From Streptomyces sp. LHD-70 (lineage in GTDB: Bacteria; Actinomycetota; Actinomycetes; Streptomycetales; Streptomycetaceae), in contig NZ_JAVIFW010000008.1 of NCBI RefSeq assembly GCF_031157275.1, positions 310,001-374,000 of the forward strand: a DNA stretch of 64,000 nt, in the 5' to 3' direction. Below the pieces are notes generated by a model, which saw nothing but the letters and a program-made list of their open reading frames with translations, did not search any database and was not told the origin of the DNA. The position numbers and the translations under genes are program-made. Of the stretch, positions 7,872 to 15,872 are shown in pieces (positions within the stretch are counted from its first letter, which is position 1; every line of letters starts with the position of its first letter).

Positions 7872-8845
7872 ACGAGCGCCGCCTTCGCGCCGCACTCCGG
7901 GAGCGGGGCGAGCGTCGCGCGGGCGTCCTCCGCGTACCGGATCGTGTCCCGGCGGGCCTGCTCCAGGGCCGGGTGGGCACGCAGTCCGGCGAGCGCCTCG
8001 GCATGCCGGGCGTCGTCCGTGAGGTCGCCGTCGAGCAGTGCGCACAGCGCGACGTCCTCGGGCCTGCCGTCCTTGGCGGCCTGGGCGCGCAGGTGCAGCA
8101 CCGGCAGCGTGGGGATGCCCTCGCGCAGGTCGGTGCCGGGGGTCTTGCCGGACTCGTGCGAGTCGGAGGCGATGTCGAGTACGTCGTCCGCCAGCTGGAA
8201 GGCGGTGCCGAGGCGTTCGCCGTACTGCGTCAGGACGTCCACGACCGTCTCGTCGGCGCCGGACATCATCGCGCCGAAGCGGCCCGCGACCGCGATCAGG
8301 GAGCCGGTCTTGCCGCTGATCACGTCGAGGTAGTGCTCGACCGGGTCGCGGCCGTCGCGCGGGCCCGCGGTCTCCAGGATCTGGCCGGTGACCAGGCGCT
8401 CGAAGGCCTCGGCCTGGATCCGGACGGCCTCGGGGCCGAGGTCGGCGAGGATGTGCGAGGCGCGGGCGAAGAGGAAGTCCCCGGTGAGGACGGCCACCGA
8501 GTTGCCCCAGCGGGCGTTGGCGCTGGCCACGCCGCGGCGCACGTCCGCCTCGTCCATCACGTCGTCGTGGTAGAGCGTCGCCAGGTGCGTCAGCTCCACG
8601 ACCACCGCGGACGGCACCACTCCGGGGGCGTAGGGGTCGCCGAACTGGGCGGCGAGCATGCCGAGCAGCGGCCGGAACCGCTTGCCGCCCGCCCGCACCA
8701 GGTGTTGCGCGGCCTCCGTGATGAACGGGACCTCGCTCTTGGTGGCCTCGATGAGACCTTCCTCGACAGCAGCCAATCCGGCCTGGACATCGGCTTCCAG
8801 AGCCTGGTCCCGCACGCTCAGCCCGAACGGCCCGACGACGGTCAC
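7835..8845 (-). CDS. Long-chain polyprenyl diphosphate synthase
   Basis: A 336-residue trans-prenyltransferase that condenses isopentenyl diphosphate into the isoprenoid tail of menaquinone. The first Asp-rich motif is YHDDVMDEADVRRG and the second is FQLADDVLDIASD. AGGKRFRPLLGM is the conserved substrate-binding strand. Bulky residues are not packed just before the first motif, consistent with a long product (C35-C45). The start is a GTG at 8845 preceded by AGGAG; the longer frame to 8941 lacks a site. Its presence near nuo, menG and the mqn genes supports a role in quinone-tail synthesis, though exact chain length cannot be read from sequence. Confidence 0.9.
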   Translation of the reverse strand: MTVVGPFGLSVRDQALEADVQAGLAAVEEGLIEATKSEVPFITEAAQHLVRAGGKRFRPLLGMLAAQFGDPYAPGVVPSAVVVELTHLATLYHDDVMDEADVRRGVASANARWGNSVAVLTGDFLFARASHILADLGPEAVRIQAEAFERLVTGQILETAGPRDGRDPVEHYLDVISGKTGSLIAVAGRFGAMMSGADETVVDVLTQYGERLGTAFQLADDVLDIASDSHESGKTPGTDLREGIPTLPVLHLRAQAAKDGRPEDVALCALLDGDLTDDARHAEALAGLRAHPALEQARRDTIRYAEDARATLAPLPECGAKAALVELCDAVVHRAG

Positions 8846-9172
8846 GAGGGGTTCTCCTGTCTGCTGACGATCACAAGTCGATTCACGGTCGATCACATGC
8901 CCGATGACACGGTTTGTCGATGTGTCGCTGCCATCACTCAAGTCAGCGTATCCGGTCGCGTTTCGATCACTGCGGGCCCCCGCCCGACCAGCACGGGATC
9001 CCCGCAGTTCTCCCCGGCTTCACAGGGGGACCGTCCACCCCGTGAGACCTCGGGCGCAGGCCGCGCGACCACGACCGGCCGAAGGTATGTTCGTGAGCCA
9101 GGAATTCAAGCATTTTCGGCCACCTGGCCACTTCTCGTTTATCGTCCACCGACCCACCACGGAGTTCGCGCC
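8846..9172. other. Divergent intergenic region (polyprenyl synthase / POT transporter)
   Basis: This 327-bp gap must hold the promoters of both divergent genes. I see no confident -35/-10 pair. ACTGCGGG (8969-8976) and CCCGCAGT (9001-9008) are 8-bp inverted arms around a 24-nt loop and could be a hairpin or operator. GGAG at 9160-9163 is the ribosome-binding site of the downstream gene. Confidence 0.5.
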
Positions 9173-10675
9173 TTGTCCCGAAACACCCCGTCCAGGACCG
9201 CGGACACCGAACCACAGCCCGGCGACGACCGGGCCTTCTTCGGGCAGCCACGCGGGCTGCTCACGCTCTCGGGCCTCGAGGTCTGGGAGCGCTTCTCGTT
9301 CCTCGGTATGCAGGCGATCCTCGTCCTCTTCTTCGCGGACTCCGTGGCCGACGACGGCCTCGGCATGGACGCCGGAACGGCCGCCTCCGTCTCCGCCGCG
9401 TACGGCACGCTCGTCTATCTCGTGTCCGTCGCCGGCGGCTGGCTCGCCGACCGGATCCTCGGCTCGTACCGCGCGGTCCTGTGGGGCGGCATCCTCATCG
9501 CCTGCGGCCACTACTCCATGGCCGTGCCCACCGCCACGATGACCTGGGTCGGGCTCGGCCTGATCAGCGCCGGCACCGGACTGCTCAAGCCCAACGTCGC
9601 CAACATGGTCGGCAAGCTCTACGGCACCGAGGACGACCGCCGCGACGCCGGCTTCGCCCTCTACTACATGGGCATCAACATCGGCGCCTTCCTCGGCCCG
9701 CTGATCACCGGCTGGCTCGGCGAGCACCAGGGCTGGCACTGGGGCTTCTCCGCCGCCGCGATCGGCATGACGCTCGGCCTGATTCAGTACGTGGCGGGCC
9801 GCCGCCACCTCGCCGGGCGCAAGGCCGCCGCGGAGTACGCCCTTCCGCAGCAGGCCATGCGGCGGGCGGTGCTCCTCATCGTCCTCGGGGTCGTCGGCTT
9901 CGCCCTGCTCGCGGGCGTACTCGCGGCCGTCGGCTGGCTCACCATGGACCGCTTCGTCGACCTGCTCACGCTGGTCTCGGTGATCGCGCCGATCGTCTAC
10001 TTCGTATGGATGTTCCGCAGCCCCCGGGTCACGGCCGAGGAACGCGGCCGGCTGCGCCCGTACATCGTGCTGTTCCTCGCCTCCGTGGCCTTCAACTTCA
10101 TCCTCTTCCAGGCGTACTCGACGATGATGCTGCTCGCGTCGACCAACGCCCGCACCGAGATCCTCGGCTTCCACTTCCCGGCCGGTTGGTACGCCTCCGC
10201 ACTCGGCGCCTTCGAGGTGGCCCTCGCCCCCGTCGTCGCCACGGTCTGGGCGCGGATGGGACACAAGCAGCCGCACGCCTCCAACAAGATCGCCTTCGGG
10301 GTGATCCTCGGCGGCCTCTCCTTCCTCCTGATGGTGCTGCCCACCTCCGGCCACGAGGACGACACGTACCAGATGGCGGCCTGGTGGATCGTCGGCTCCT
10401 ATCTGCTGCTCGGCCTCGGCGACATCCTCCTGGAGACCTCCGGGATGTCGGCCACCACCAAACTCGCCCCCAAGGCCTTCGCCAGCCAGACCATGGCCCT
10501 CTGGTTCCTCTCCCTCGCCCTCGCCAACGGCATCCAGGCGCAGGTCGTGAAGCTCTACGGGGAGGTCTCGAACCCCGTCTACTTCGGTCTCAACGGCGCC
10601 GTCGCGGTCGTCGTCGGCCTCGCCGTCATCGCCGCCGCCCCCTGGCTGCGCCGCACCATGCACCCCGTCCACTGA
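9173..10675 (+). CDS. POT-family (PTR2) proton-coupled oligopeptide transporter
   Basis: A 500-residue major-facilitator protein with 12-14 helices that imports di- and tripeptides with protons. The family signatures are present: EVWERFSFLGMQAILVLFF (ExxER-type helix 1) and GTGLLKPNVANMVGKLYG followed by DAGFALYYMGINIGAFLGPLITG, the PTR2 motif. The start is taken as a TTG at 9173, with GGAG nine bases upstream and a polar N-terminus before ExxER; the frame is open far upstream without family similarity. CocE follows 48 bp later on the same strand, with a small GAGCCCC/GGGGCTC hairpin (10686-10703) between them. Confidence 0.92.
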   Translation: MSRNTPSRTADTEPQPGDDRAFFGQPRGLLTLSGLEVWERFSFLGMQAILVLFFADSVADDGLGMDAGTAASVSAAYGTLVYLVSVAGGWLADRILGSYRAVLWGGILIACGHYSMAVPTATMTWVGLGLISAGTGLLKPNVANMVGKLYGTEDDRRDAGFALYYMGINIGAFLGPLITGWLGEHQGWHWGFSAAAIGMTLGLIQYVAGRRHLAGRKAAAEYALPQQAMRRAVLLIVLGVVGFALLAGVLAAVGWLTMDRFVDLLTLVSVIAPIVYFVWMFRSPRVTAEERGRLRPYIVLFLASVAFNFILFQAYSTMMLLASTNARTEILGFHFPAGWYASALGAFEVALAPVVATVWARMGHKQPHASNKIAFGVILGGLSFLLMVLPTSGHEDDTYQMAAWWIVGSYLLLGLGDILLETSGMSATTKLAPKAFASQTMALWFLSLALANGIQAQVVKLYGEVSNPVYFGLNGAVAVVVGLAVIAAAPWLRRTMHPVH

Positions 10676-10723
10676 GTCCTGCTTCGAGCCCCGAGTGGGG
10701 CTCACCCCCGAGGTTGATCCGCC

Positions 10724-12862
10724 ATGCACATCCGCACCGCGTTCCCGTACGAGACCACCCGCGAGGACATCCGCATCCCGTTGCCCGACGGCAGCCGGCT
10801 GTACGCGCGCGTGTGGCGGCCGGTCACCGACGAGCCCGTGCCGGTGCTGCTCGAGTACCTGCCGTACCGCCTCAGTGACTGGACCGCGCCGCGCGACTGG
10901 CAGCGCCATCCCTGGTACGCGGGCCACGGCTACGCCTCCGTACGCGTCGACGTGCGCGGGCACGGGAACTCCGAGGGGCTGCCCGGCGACGAGTACTCGG
11001 CGACCGAGCTCGCCGACGGCGTCGCCGTGGTCGAGTGGCTCGCCGCGCAGCCCTGGTCCACAGGCAAGGTCGGCATGTTCGGCATCTCCTGGGGCGGCTT
11101 CAACTCCCTGCAGATCGCGGCCCTCGCGCCCGAGCCCCTGAAGGCGATCGTCACGGTCTGCTCGACGGACGACCGCTACGACAACGACGTGCACTACATG
11201 GGCGGTTCCGTCCTCGCCGTCGACATGCACGCCTGGGCCTCGACCATGCTCGCCTTCGTCTCGCGCCCGCCGGACCCGCAGTTCGTCGGCGACTCCTGGC
11301 GCGACATGTGGCTGCGCCGCCTGGAGTCCCTCGACCCGTTCATCCACACCTGGCTGCACCACCAGACCCGCGACTCGTACTGGCAGCACGGCAGCGTCTG
11401 CGAGGACTACTCCGCGGTCAAGGCCGCCGTCCTGGCCGTCGGCGGCTGGCACGACCCGTACCGGGACACGGTCCTGCGCCTCGTCGAGCATCTGCCGGGG
11501 CCCGCCAAGGGGTTGATCGGGCCGTGGTCCCACCAGTACCCGGACCGCGGCCTGCCGCCGGGGCCAGCGATCGGCTTCCTGCAGGAGACGCTGCGGTGGT
11601 GGGATCACTGGTTGAAGGGGGCGGAGGCGCCTTCGGTGAGCGAGGAGCCTGCGGGTGCGGGTTCGGGTGCGGATGCCGGTGTGGATGCCGGTGCCGGTGC
11701 CGGTGCCGATGTGGGTGCCGATTCGGGTGCCGATTCGGGTGCGGGGGCGGCGCGTGGCGGTGGCGGTGGCGGTGGCGTCATGGACGAGCCCACCTTGCGG
11801 GCCTGGATCAGCGAGTCCCATCCGCCGGCCACGGTCTACGAGGAGCTGCCCGGCCGTTGGGTGGGCGCAAGGGAGTGGCCGTCCCCGCAGGTCACACCCG
11901 TGACGTACCACTTCGGTGGCGATCCGCGGGCCGTTCGCTCGCCGCAGCAGACCGGCCTCGACGCGGGCCGCTTCTTCCCCTTCGGCAATGACGCCGACCT
12001 GCCGCCCGACCAGCGGGACGAGGACGCGAAGTCGGTGTGCTTCGAGTTCGAGGTGCCCGAGCGGCTCGAGGTCCTCGGGCGGGCGCGGGTCACCCTCCGG
12101 CTCGCCCTCGGCACCCCGCGCGGCCAGGCCGTCGCACGGCTCTGCGACGTGGCGCCGGACGGCTCGTCCACCCTGGTCACCCGCGGAGTGCTCAACCTCT
12201 CGGCACGGCACGGGCGGGACCGGATCGAGCCCTGGCAGCCCGGCACCACCCAGGATGTGACGTTCGAGCTGAACGGCATCGGGCACGCCTTCCCCGCCGG
12301 CCACCGCATCCGCCTCGCCGTCTCCTCCGCGTACTGGCCGTGGATCTGGCCGCAGCCAGGCTCCGAGGAGGGCTTCACCCTCGACCCGAAGGGCAGCTCC
12401 CTCGAACTCCCGGTCTGGACGGGCGAATCGGGCGAGCCGCTGTCCGTATCCGACGAGCCCGAGCAGTCCGAGCCCCTCGGCGTCATCCAGCCGGAGACCC
12501 TGGAGGAGCCGCGTCCGGAACGCCTCGTCGTACGCGATGTCGCGCGCGGCACCTGGCGCCTGGAGGTCGACCCCCGCTACGGCGGCACCCGCATCTACCC
12601 GGACGGCCTCGAGTTCAGCGAGGACGCCCTGGAGACGTACGAGATCGACGAGCGCGACCCGCTGAGCGCCCGCACCCACTCCGACTGGTCGATCCGCCTG
12701 CACCGGCCCGAACTCGGCTGGGACGCAAGGGTCGAGACCCACTCCACGATCACCTGCGACGCGGACGACTTCCTCACCTCCAACGAGGTGATCTGCCGCG
12801 AGGGCAACGAGGTCGTCTTCCACCGCACATGGGAGAAGCGGATTCCACGCACGGCTGGATGA
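10724..12862 (+). CDS. CocE/NonD family hydrolase (X-Pro dipeptidyl-peptidase-like)
   Basis: A 712-residue hydrolase. Residues 1-300 form the alpha/beta-hydrolase domain with the S15 nucleophile elbow GISWGGFNSLQ, preceded by DVRGHGNSEG. The downstream GGWHDPYRDT supplies the catalytic Asp and GPWSHQYPDRG the His. The C-terminal half (from about CFEFEVPERLEVLG) is the jelly-roll domain found in CocE and X-Pro peptidases. Natural substrates are unknown; relatives cleave esters or N-terminal X-Pro peptides. A low-complexity insert of about 42 residues (309-351), Gly/Ala/Asp-rich and then poly-Gly, occupies the linker between the WDHWLKG helix and the next strand. The ribosome-binding site is GAGG. 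Confidence 0.88.
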   Translation: MHIRTAFPYETTREDIRIPLPDGSRLYARVWRPVTDEPVPVLLEYLPYRLSDWTAPRDWQRHPWYAGHGYASVRVDVRGHGNSEGLPGDEYSATELADGVAVVEWLAAQPWSTGKVGMFGISWGGFNSLQIAALAPEPLKAIVTVCSTDDRYDNDVHYMGGSVLAVDMHAWASTMLAFVSRPPDPQFVGDSWRDMWLRRLESLDPFIHTWLHHQTRDSYWQHGSVCEDYSAVKAAVLAVGGWHDPYRDTVLRLVEHLPGPAKGLIGPWSHQYPDRGLPPGPAIGFLQETLRWWDHWLKGAEAPSVSEEPAGAGSGADAGVDAGAGAGADVGADSGADSGAGAARGGGGGGGVMDEPTLRAWISESHPPATVYEELPGRWVGAREWPSPQVTPVTYHFGGDPRAVRSPQQTGLDAGRFFPFGNDADLPPDQRDEDAKSVCFEFEVPERLEVLGRARVTLRLALGTPRGQAVARLCDVAPDGSSTLVTRGVLNLSARHGRDRIEPWQPGTTQDVTFELNGIGHAFPAGHRIRLAVSSAYWPWIWPQPGSEEGFTLDPKGSSLELPVWTGESGEPLSVSDEPEQSEPLGVIQPETLEEPRPERLVVRDVARGTWRLEVDPRYGGTRIYPDGLEFSEDALETYEIDERDPLSARTHSDWSIRLHRPELGWDARVETHSTITCDADDFLTSNEVICREGNEVVFHRTWEKRIPRTAG
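11650..11778 (+). repeat. Hexamer-rich low-complexity tract inside the CocE gene
   Basis: About 130 bp built from GGTGCC/GGTGCG and GATTCGG-type units at a 6-bp period, ending in GGTGGC repeats. In frame it encodes alternating Gly-Ala-Asp-Ser and then poly-Gly. The length should vary among strains through slippage without frameshifting, since units are multiples of 3. Confidence 0.85.
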
Positions 12863-13375
12863 GGACGGGGGGTTCGGTCGGGGGCGAGGTCTGGCGTGGG
12901 GGCGCGGTCGGGGGCCGGCTCTCGGGGGGCGGGCCTGACTTGGGGCTGTTCCTGGGCGGACCGCCAGGCGCGGGTCGGTCGCCGGTCGGGCGCGGCGCGG
13001 GCTGGTTCTCGGGCGAGCCTGGCATGCGGCTGTTCCCGGGCGGACCGCCAGGCACAGGTCGGTCCCCGGGCGAGCGCGGCGCGGGCTGGTTCTCGGGCGA
13101 GCCTGGCATGGGGCTATTCCGGGGCGAGCCGCCAGGCGCGGGTCGGTCGCCGGTCGGGGGGCCTGGCTTGGGCCTGATCCCGTGCGGGCCTGGCGCGGGC
13201 CTGATCCCGGGCGGACCGCCAGAAACCGACTGGTCGCCGGGCGGGCGCGGCGCGGGCCGGTTCCGGAGCGGGCCGACCGGCACAGGCCGGTCCCCGGTCA
13301 AGCCGCCGACCGGCACGGGCCGGTCCCCGGGTGGCGGGCCTCCGCTCCAGGACCGCACGAGACCCCCAACTCCCC
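12863..13375. repeat. Degenerate GC-rich repeat region with 84-bp units between convergent genes
   Basis: This 513-bp gap has no credible gene. It is an array of related GGGCGGACCGCCAGGCGCGG-type segments. Two units repeat at an exact 84-bp period (GGCTGTT at 12944 and 13028, GGCTATT at 13112), and decayed copies follow to about 13345. Frames on both strands stay open because 84 is a multiple of 3 and the DNA lacks AT-rich stops, but the translations are Gly/Pro/Arg-rich with no fold. Each unit contains self-complementary GC runs, so the array may act as a bidirectional terminator. Confidence 0.75.
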
Positions 13376-14188
13376 CTAGCCGAAGCCGAAGAGCCGCTCC
13401 AGGGCGACCGCCACGCCGTCCTCCTCGTTCGACGACGTGATCTCGTCCGCCACTGCCTTCAGCTCCTCGTGGGCGTTGGCCATCGCCACTCCGTACCCGG
13501 ACCAGCGGAACATCGGCACGTCGTTGGGCATGTCCCCGAACGTGACCGCGGCCGCCGCCGGGATGCCCGACATCTCGGCGGCCAGGGCCAGGCCCGTCGC
13601 CTTGGTCACGCCGAGGGGCTGCAGCTCCACCGTTCCCGGCCCCGCCATCGTCATCGTGACCAGGCCGTCCGTGACCGTGCGCGCCACCGCCACCAACTCG
13701 TCGTCCCCCAGGGAGGGATGGCGCACCAGGACCTTGTTGATCGGCCGGTCCCACAGCGCCGCCCGCAGGCCCACCCGGACCGCCGGCAGCGTCGGGTGCG
13801 ACGGCTCGTACCCCGGCTCCATCAGCATCAGGCCGTCCATGCCGTCCTGGTTGACCGCCGCGAAGACCTCCCCGACCTCCGCCTCGATCTTGCCGAGGGC
13901 AGTCTCCGCGATCTCCCGGTCCAGTGTCAGCGCACTCACCAGCCGGCCCGCACCCGCGTCGAAGACCTGCGCCCCCTGCCCGCAGACGGCAAGCCCGCGG
14001 TAGTCGATCTCCATCAGCAGATGCCGGACCTGCGGCGCCGGGCGGCCGGTGACCACGATGTGCTGCGCCCCGGCCGCCGAGACCCGCGCGAGCGCGGCCC
14101 GCGAGCGAGCGGAGACGGTGTCGCCAGGGCGCAACAGAGTGCCGTCGAGGTCGGTGGCGACGAGGGAGAAGGGGGGTGCGGAGACCAT
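13376..14188 (-). CDS. HAD-superfamily (Cof-type) sugar-phosphatase-like hydrolase
   Basis: A 270-residue class IIB HAD phosphatase. Motif I is VATDLDGTLLRPGD (nucleophile Asp and acid Asp), motif II is HIVVTGRPAPQ, motif III Lys is in LGVTKATGLALAAE and motif IV is TFGDMPNDVPMFRWSGYGVAMANAHEELKAVAD. The order and spacing match Cof/YbjI/YidA enzymes, which dephosphorylate sugar phosphates or cofactors; the substrate is unknown. The start ATG at 14188 is followed by VSAPPFSLVATDLDG. A further in-frame start upstream (14224) is less likely. The gene is divergent from fumarylacetoacetase across 264 bp. Confidence 0.88.
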   Translation of the reverse strand: MVSAPPFSLVATDLDGTLLRPGDTVSARSRAALARVSAAGAQHIVVTGRPAPQVRHLLMEIDYRGLAVCGQGAQVFDAGAGRLVSALTLDREIAETALGKIEAEVGEVFAAVNQDGMDGLMLMEPGYEPSHPTLPAVRVGLRAALWDRPINKVLVRHPSLGDDELVAVARTVTDGLVTMTMAGPGTVELQPLGVTKATGLALAAEMSGIPAAAAVTFGDMPNDVPMFRWSGYGVAMANAHEELKAVADEITSSNEEDGVAVALERLFGFG

Positions 14189-14452
14189 GGCCACAGAATA
14201 CGGAGACCCCAACAAAGCCCACAAAAGAGGACGTTGACCTTTTCCCGCCCCTCACATCACCTCCGTCACACCGCCTCCCGAACCTCCGTGACCTCTCCCC
14301 TGACCTGCGCGAGGACCTCGGCGCCGGGTCCGGAACACACCGCACCAGCAACCTCTTTCCGGGCATTAAGGACTGTTCAGGCACTGCCGCCATGGGCATC
14401 CTCCGACGTAACGTGTGATCAACCCGACGCAGGAAAGTGAGGCACGCGACCC

Positions 14453-15697
14453 ATGCCCGAGCAGAGCCCGCTCGACCTCCCCGAGGGCGACCCCTTCGGC
14501 CCGCACAACCTTCCGTACGGCGTCTTCTCCCTCCCCGGCTCCCCGAGCGGCGACGACCACCGCAGGGTCGGGGTCCGCCTCGGCTCCCATGTGCTCGACG
14601 CCGGTGCCGCCGCGCACGCCCTGGGCTCTCCCTATGCCTCGCTGCTCGCCCAGCCGACGCTCAACCCGCTCCTCGCCTCCGGCCCGCAGACCTGGAGCGA
14701 TGTGCGCCGCGCGCTCACGGCCTGGGTGACGGTGCCCTCGCACCAGGAGGAGGTGCGCCCCTTCTTCCACGCCCTCGCGGACGTCACCCTGCACCTGCCG
14801 TACGACGTCGCCGACTACGTCGACTTCTACGCCAGCGAGCACCACGCCACGAACCTCGGCCGCCTCTTCCGCCCCGACTCCGAGCCGCTGCTGCCCAACT
14901 GGAAGCACCTGCCGGTCGGTTACCACGGCCGGGCCGGCACCGTCGTCGTCTCCGGCACCGACGTGGTGCGCCCCTGCGGCCAGCGCAAGGCCCCCTCGGC
15001 CACCGAGCCCACCTTCGGCGCGTCCGCCAAGCTCGATATCGAGGCCGAGGTCGGCTTCGTCGTGGGCGCCCCCTCCGGGCTCGGCAGCGCCGTACCGCTC
15101 TCCTCCTTCCGTGACCACGTCTTCGGTCTGTCCCTGCTCAACGACTGGTCCGCCCGGGACATCCAGCCCTGGGAGTACGTCCCGCTCGGCCCGTTCGTCG
15201 CGAAGTCCTTCGCCACGTCCGTCTCCGCCTGGGTCACCCCCCTCGAAGCCCTGGACCACGCCCGCGTCACCCCGCCGGCTCGCGACGTCGCCGTACTGCC
15301 CTACCTGGACGATTCCGCGGAGGACGAGCCCGGCGGCTACGACCTGCGGATCAGCGTCTCCCTCAACGGCGAGGTCATCTCCGAGCCGCCGTTCGCCGGC
15401 ATGTACTGGACGGGCGCCCAGATGCTGACCCATATGACCGTCGGCGGCGCCTCCCTGCGCACCGGCGATCTCTACGGCTCAGGGACCGTCAGCGGCACCG
15501 AGACCGACCAGCGGGGCTCCCTGATCGAGCTCACCTGGAACGGCACCGAACCGCTCGAACTCCCCACCGGCAAGCGGACGTTCCTCGAGGACGGCGACGA
15601 GATCACCCTGACCGCCTGGGCCCCCGGCCCGGACGGCGTCCGCGTGGGCCTCGGCGAGGTGAGCGGCCGCATCGCGCCCGCCCGCACCACGGACTGA
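14453..15697 (+). CDS. fahA: Fumarylacetoacetase
   Basis: A 414-residue enzyme that hydrolyses 4-fumarylacetoacetate to fumarate and acetoacetate, the last step of tyrosine breakdown through homogentisate. The N-terminal SH3-like domain (FGPHNLPYGVFS) and the catalytic domain are complete. DYVDFYASEHHATNLGRLFRP holds the metal/catalytic Asp and His, LPVGYHGRAGTVVVSG is the active-site strand, and EAEVGFVVG, LLNDWSARDIQPWEYVPLGPFVAKSFATSVSAWV and YGSGTVSGTE are diagnostic. The length matches the family. No other tyrosine-catabolism gene is in the window. The stop codon lies in a 13-bp tandem duplication (15689-15714). Confidence 0.95.
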   Translation: MPEQSPLDLPEGDPFGPHNLPYGVFSLPGSPSGDDHRRVGVRLGSHVLDAGAAAHALGSPYASLLAQPTLNPLLASGPQTWSDVRRALTAWVTVPSHQEEVRPFFHALADVTLHLPYDVADYVDFYASEHHATNLGRLFRPDSEPLLPNWKHLPVGYHGRAGTVVVSGTDVVRPCGQRKAPSATEPTFGASAKLDIEAEVGFVVGAPSGLGSAVPLSSFRDHVFGLSLLNDWSARDIQPWEYVPLGPFVAKSFATSVSAWVTPLEALDHARVTPPARDVAVLPYLDDSAEDEPGGYDLRISVSLNGEVISEPPFAGMYWTGAQMLTHMTVGGASLRTGDLYGSGTVSGTETDQRGSLIELTWNGTEPLELPTGKRTFLEDGDEITLTAWAPGPDGVRVGLGEVSGRIAPARTTD

Positions 15698-15714
15698 CCG
15701 CACGGACCGACCGC
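15689..15714. repeat. 13-bp tandem duplication across the fumarylacetoacetase stop
   Basis: ACGGACTGACCGC (containing the TGA at 15695-15697) is followed directly by ACGGACCGACCGC, a single-mismatch copy. Confidence 0.85.
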
Positions 15715-15770
15715 GCCTCGACTCCGGGTGGGCCGGGACCGCCCTACGGCGAACCGGCCCACCACCGCCC

Positions 15771-15872
15771 TCACCCCTCGAAAGGGCCAGGACTCGAGGA
15801 CCCGTCACCCCTCGAAGCCACCAGGACCGAGGCCGCCCTCACCCCTCAAAGCCCTCCAGGACTCCGAGGACG
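15771..15872. repeat. Three 34-bp tandem units starting in the 3' end of recQ
   Basis: TCACCCCTC begins at 15771, 15805 and 15839, so the period is exactly 34 bp. Each unit continues with related AAGCC...CCAGGACtCGAGGA sequence. The unit at 15839 is the real end of recQ, whose stop is TCA read on the minus strand. The other two are downstream copies that include the stop region. Confidence 0.9.

Noticed and set aside
9020..12823. A 1267-codon open frame on the minus strand opposite the POT and CocE genes
   Set aside because: It is antisense to two well-supported genes and its translation is Arg/Gly/Asp/His-rich with no domains, as expected for the complement of high-GC coding DNA.
12896..13379. 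Possible repeat protein encoded by the 84-bp array
   Set aside because: Frames are open on both strands, no start has a ribosome-binding site, and the units decay without preserving a reading frame.
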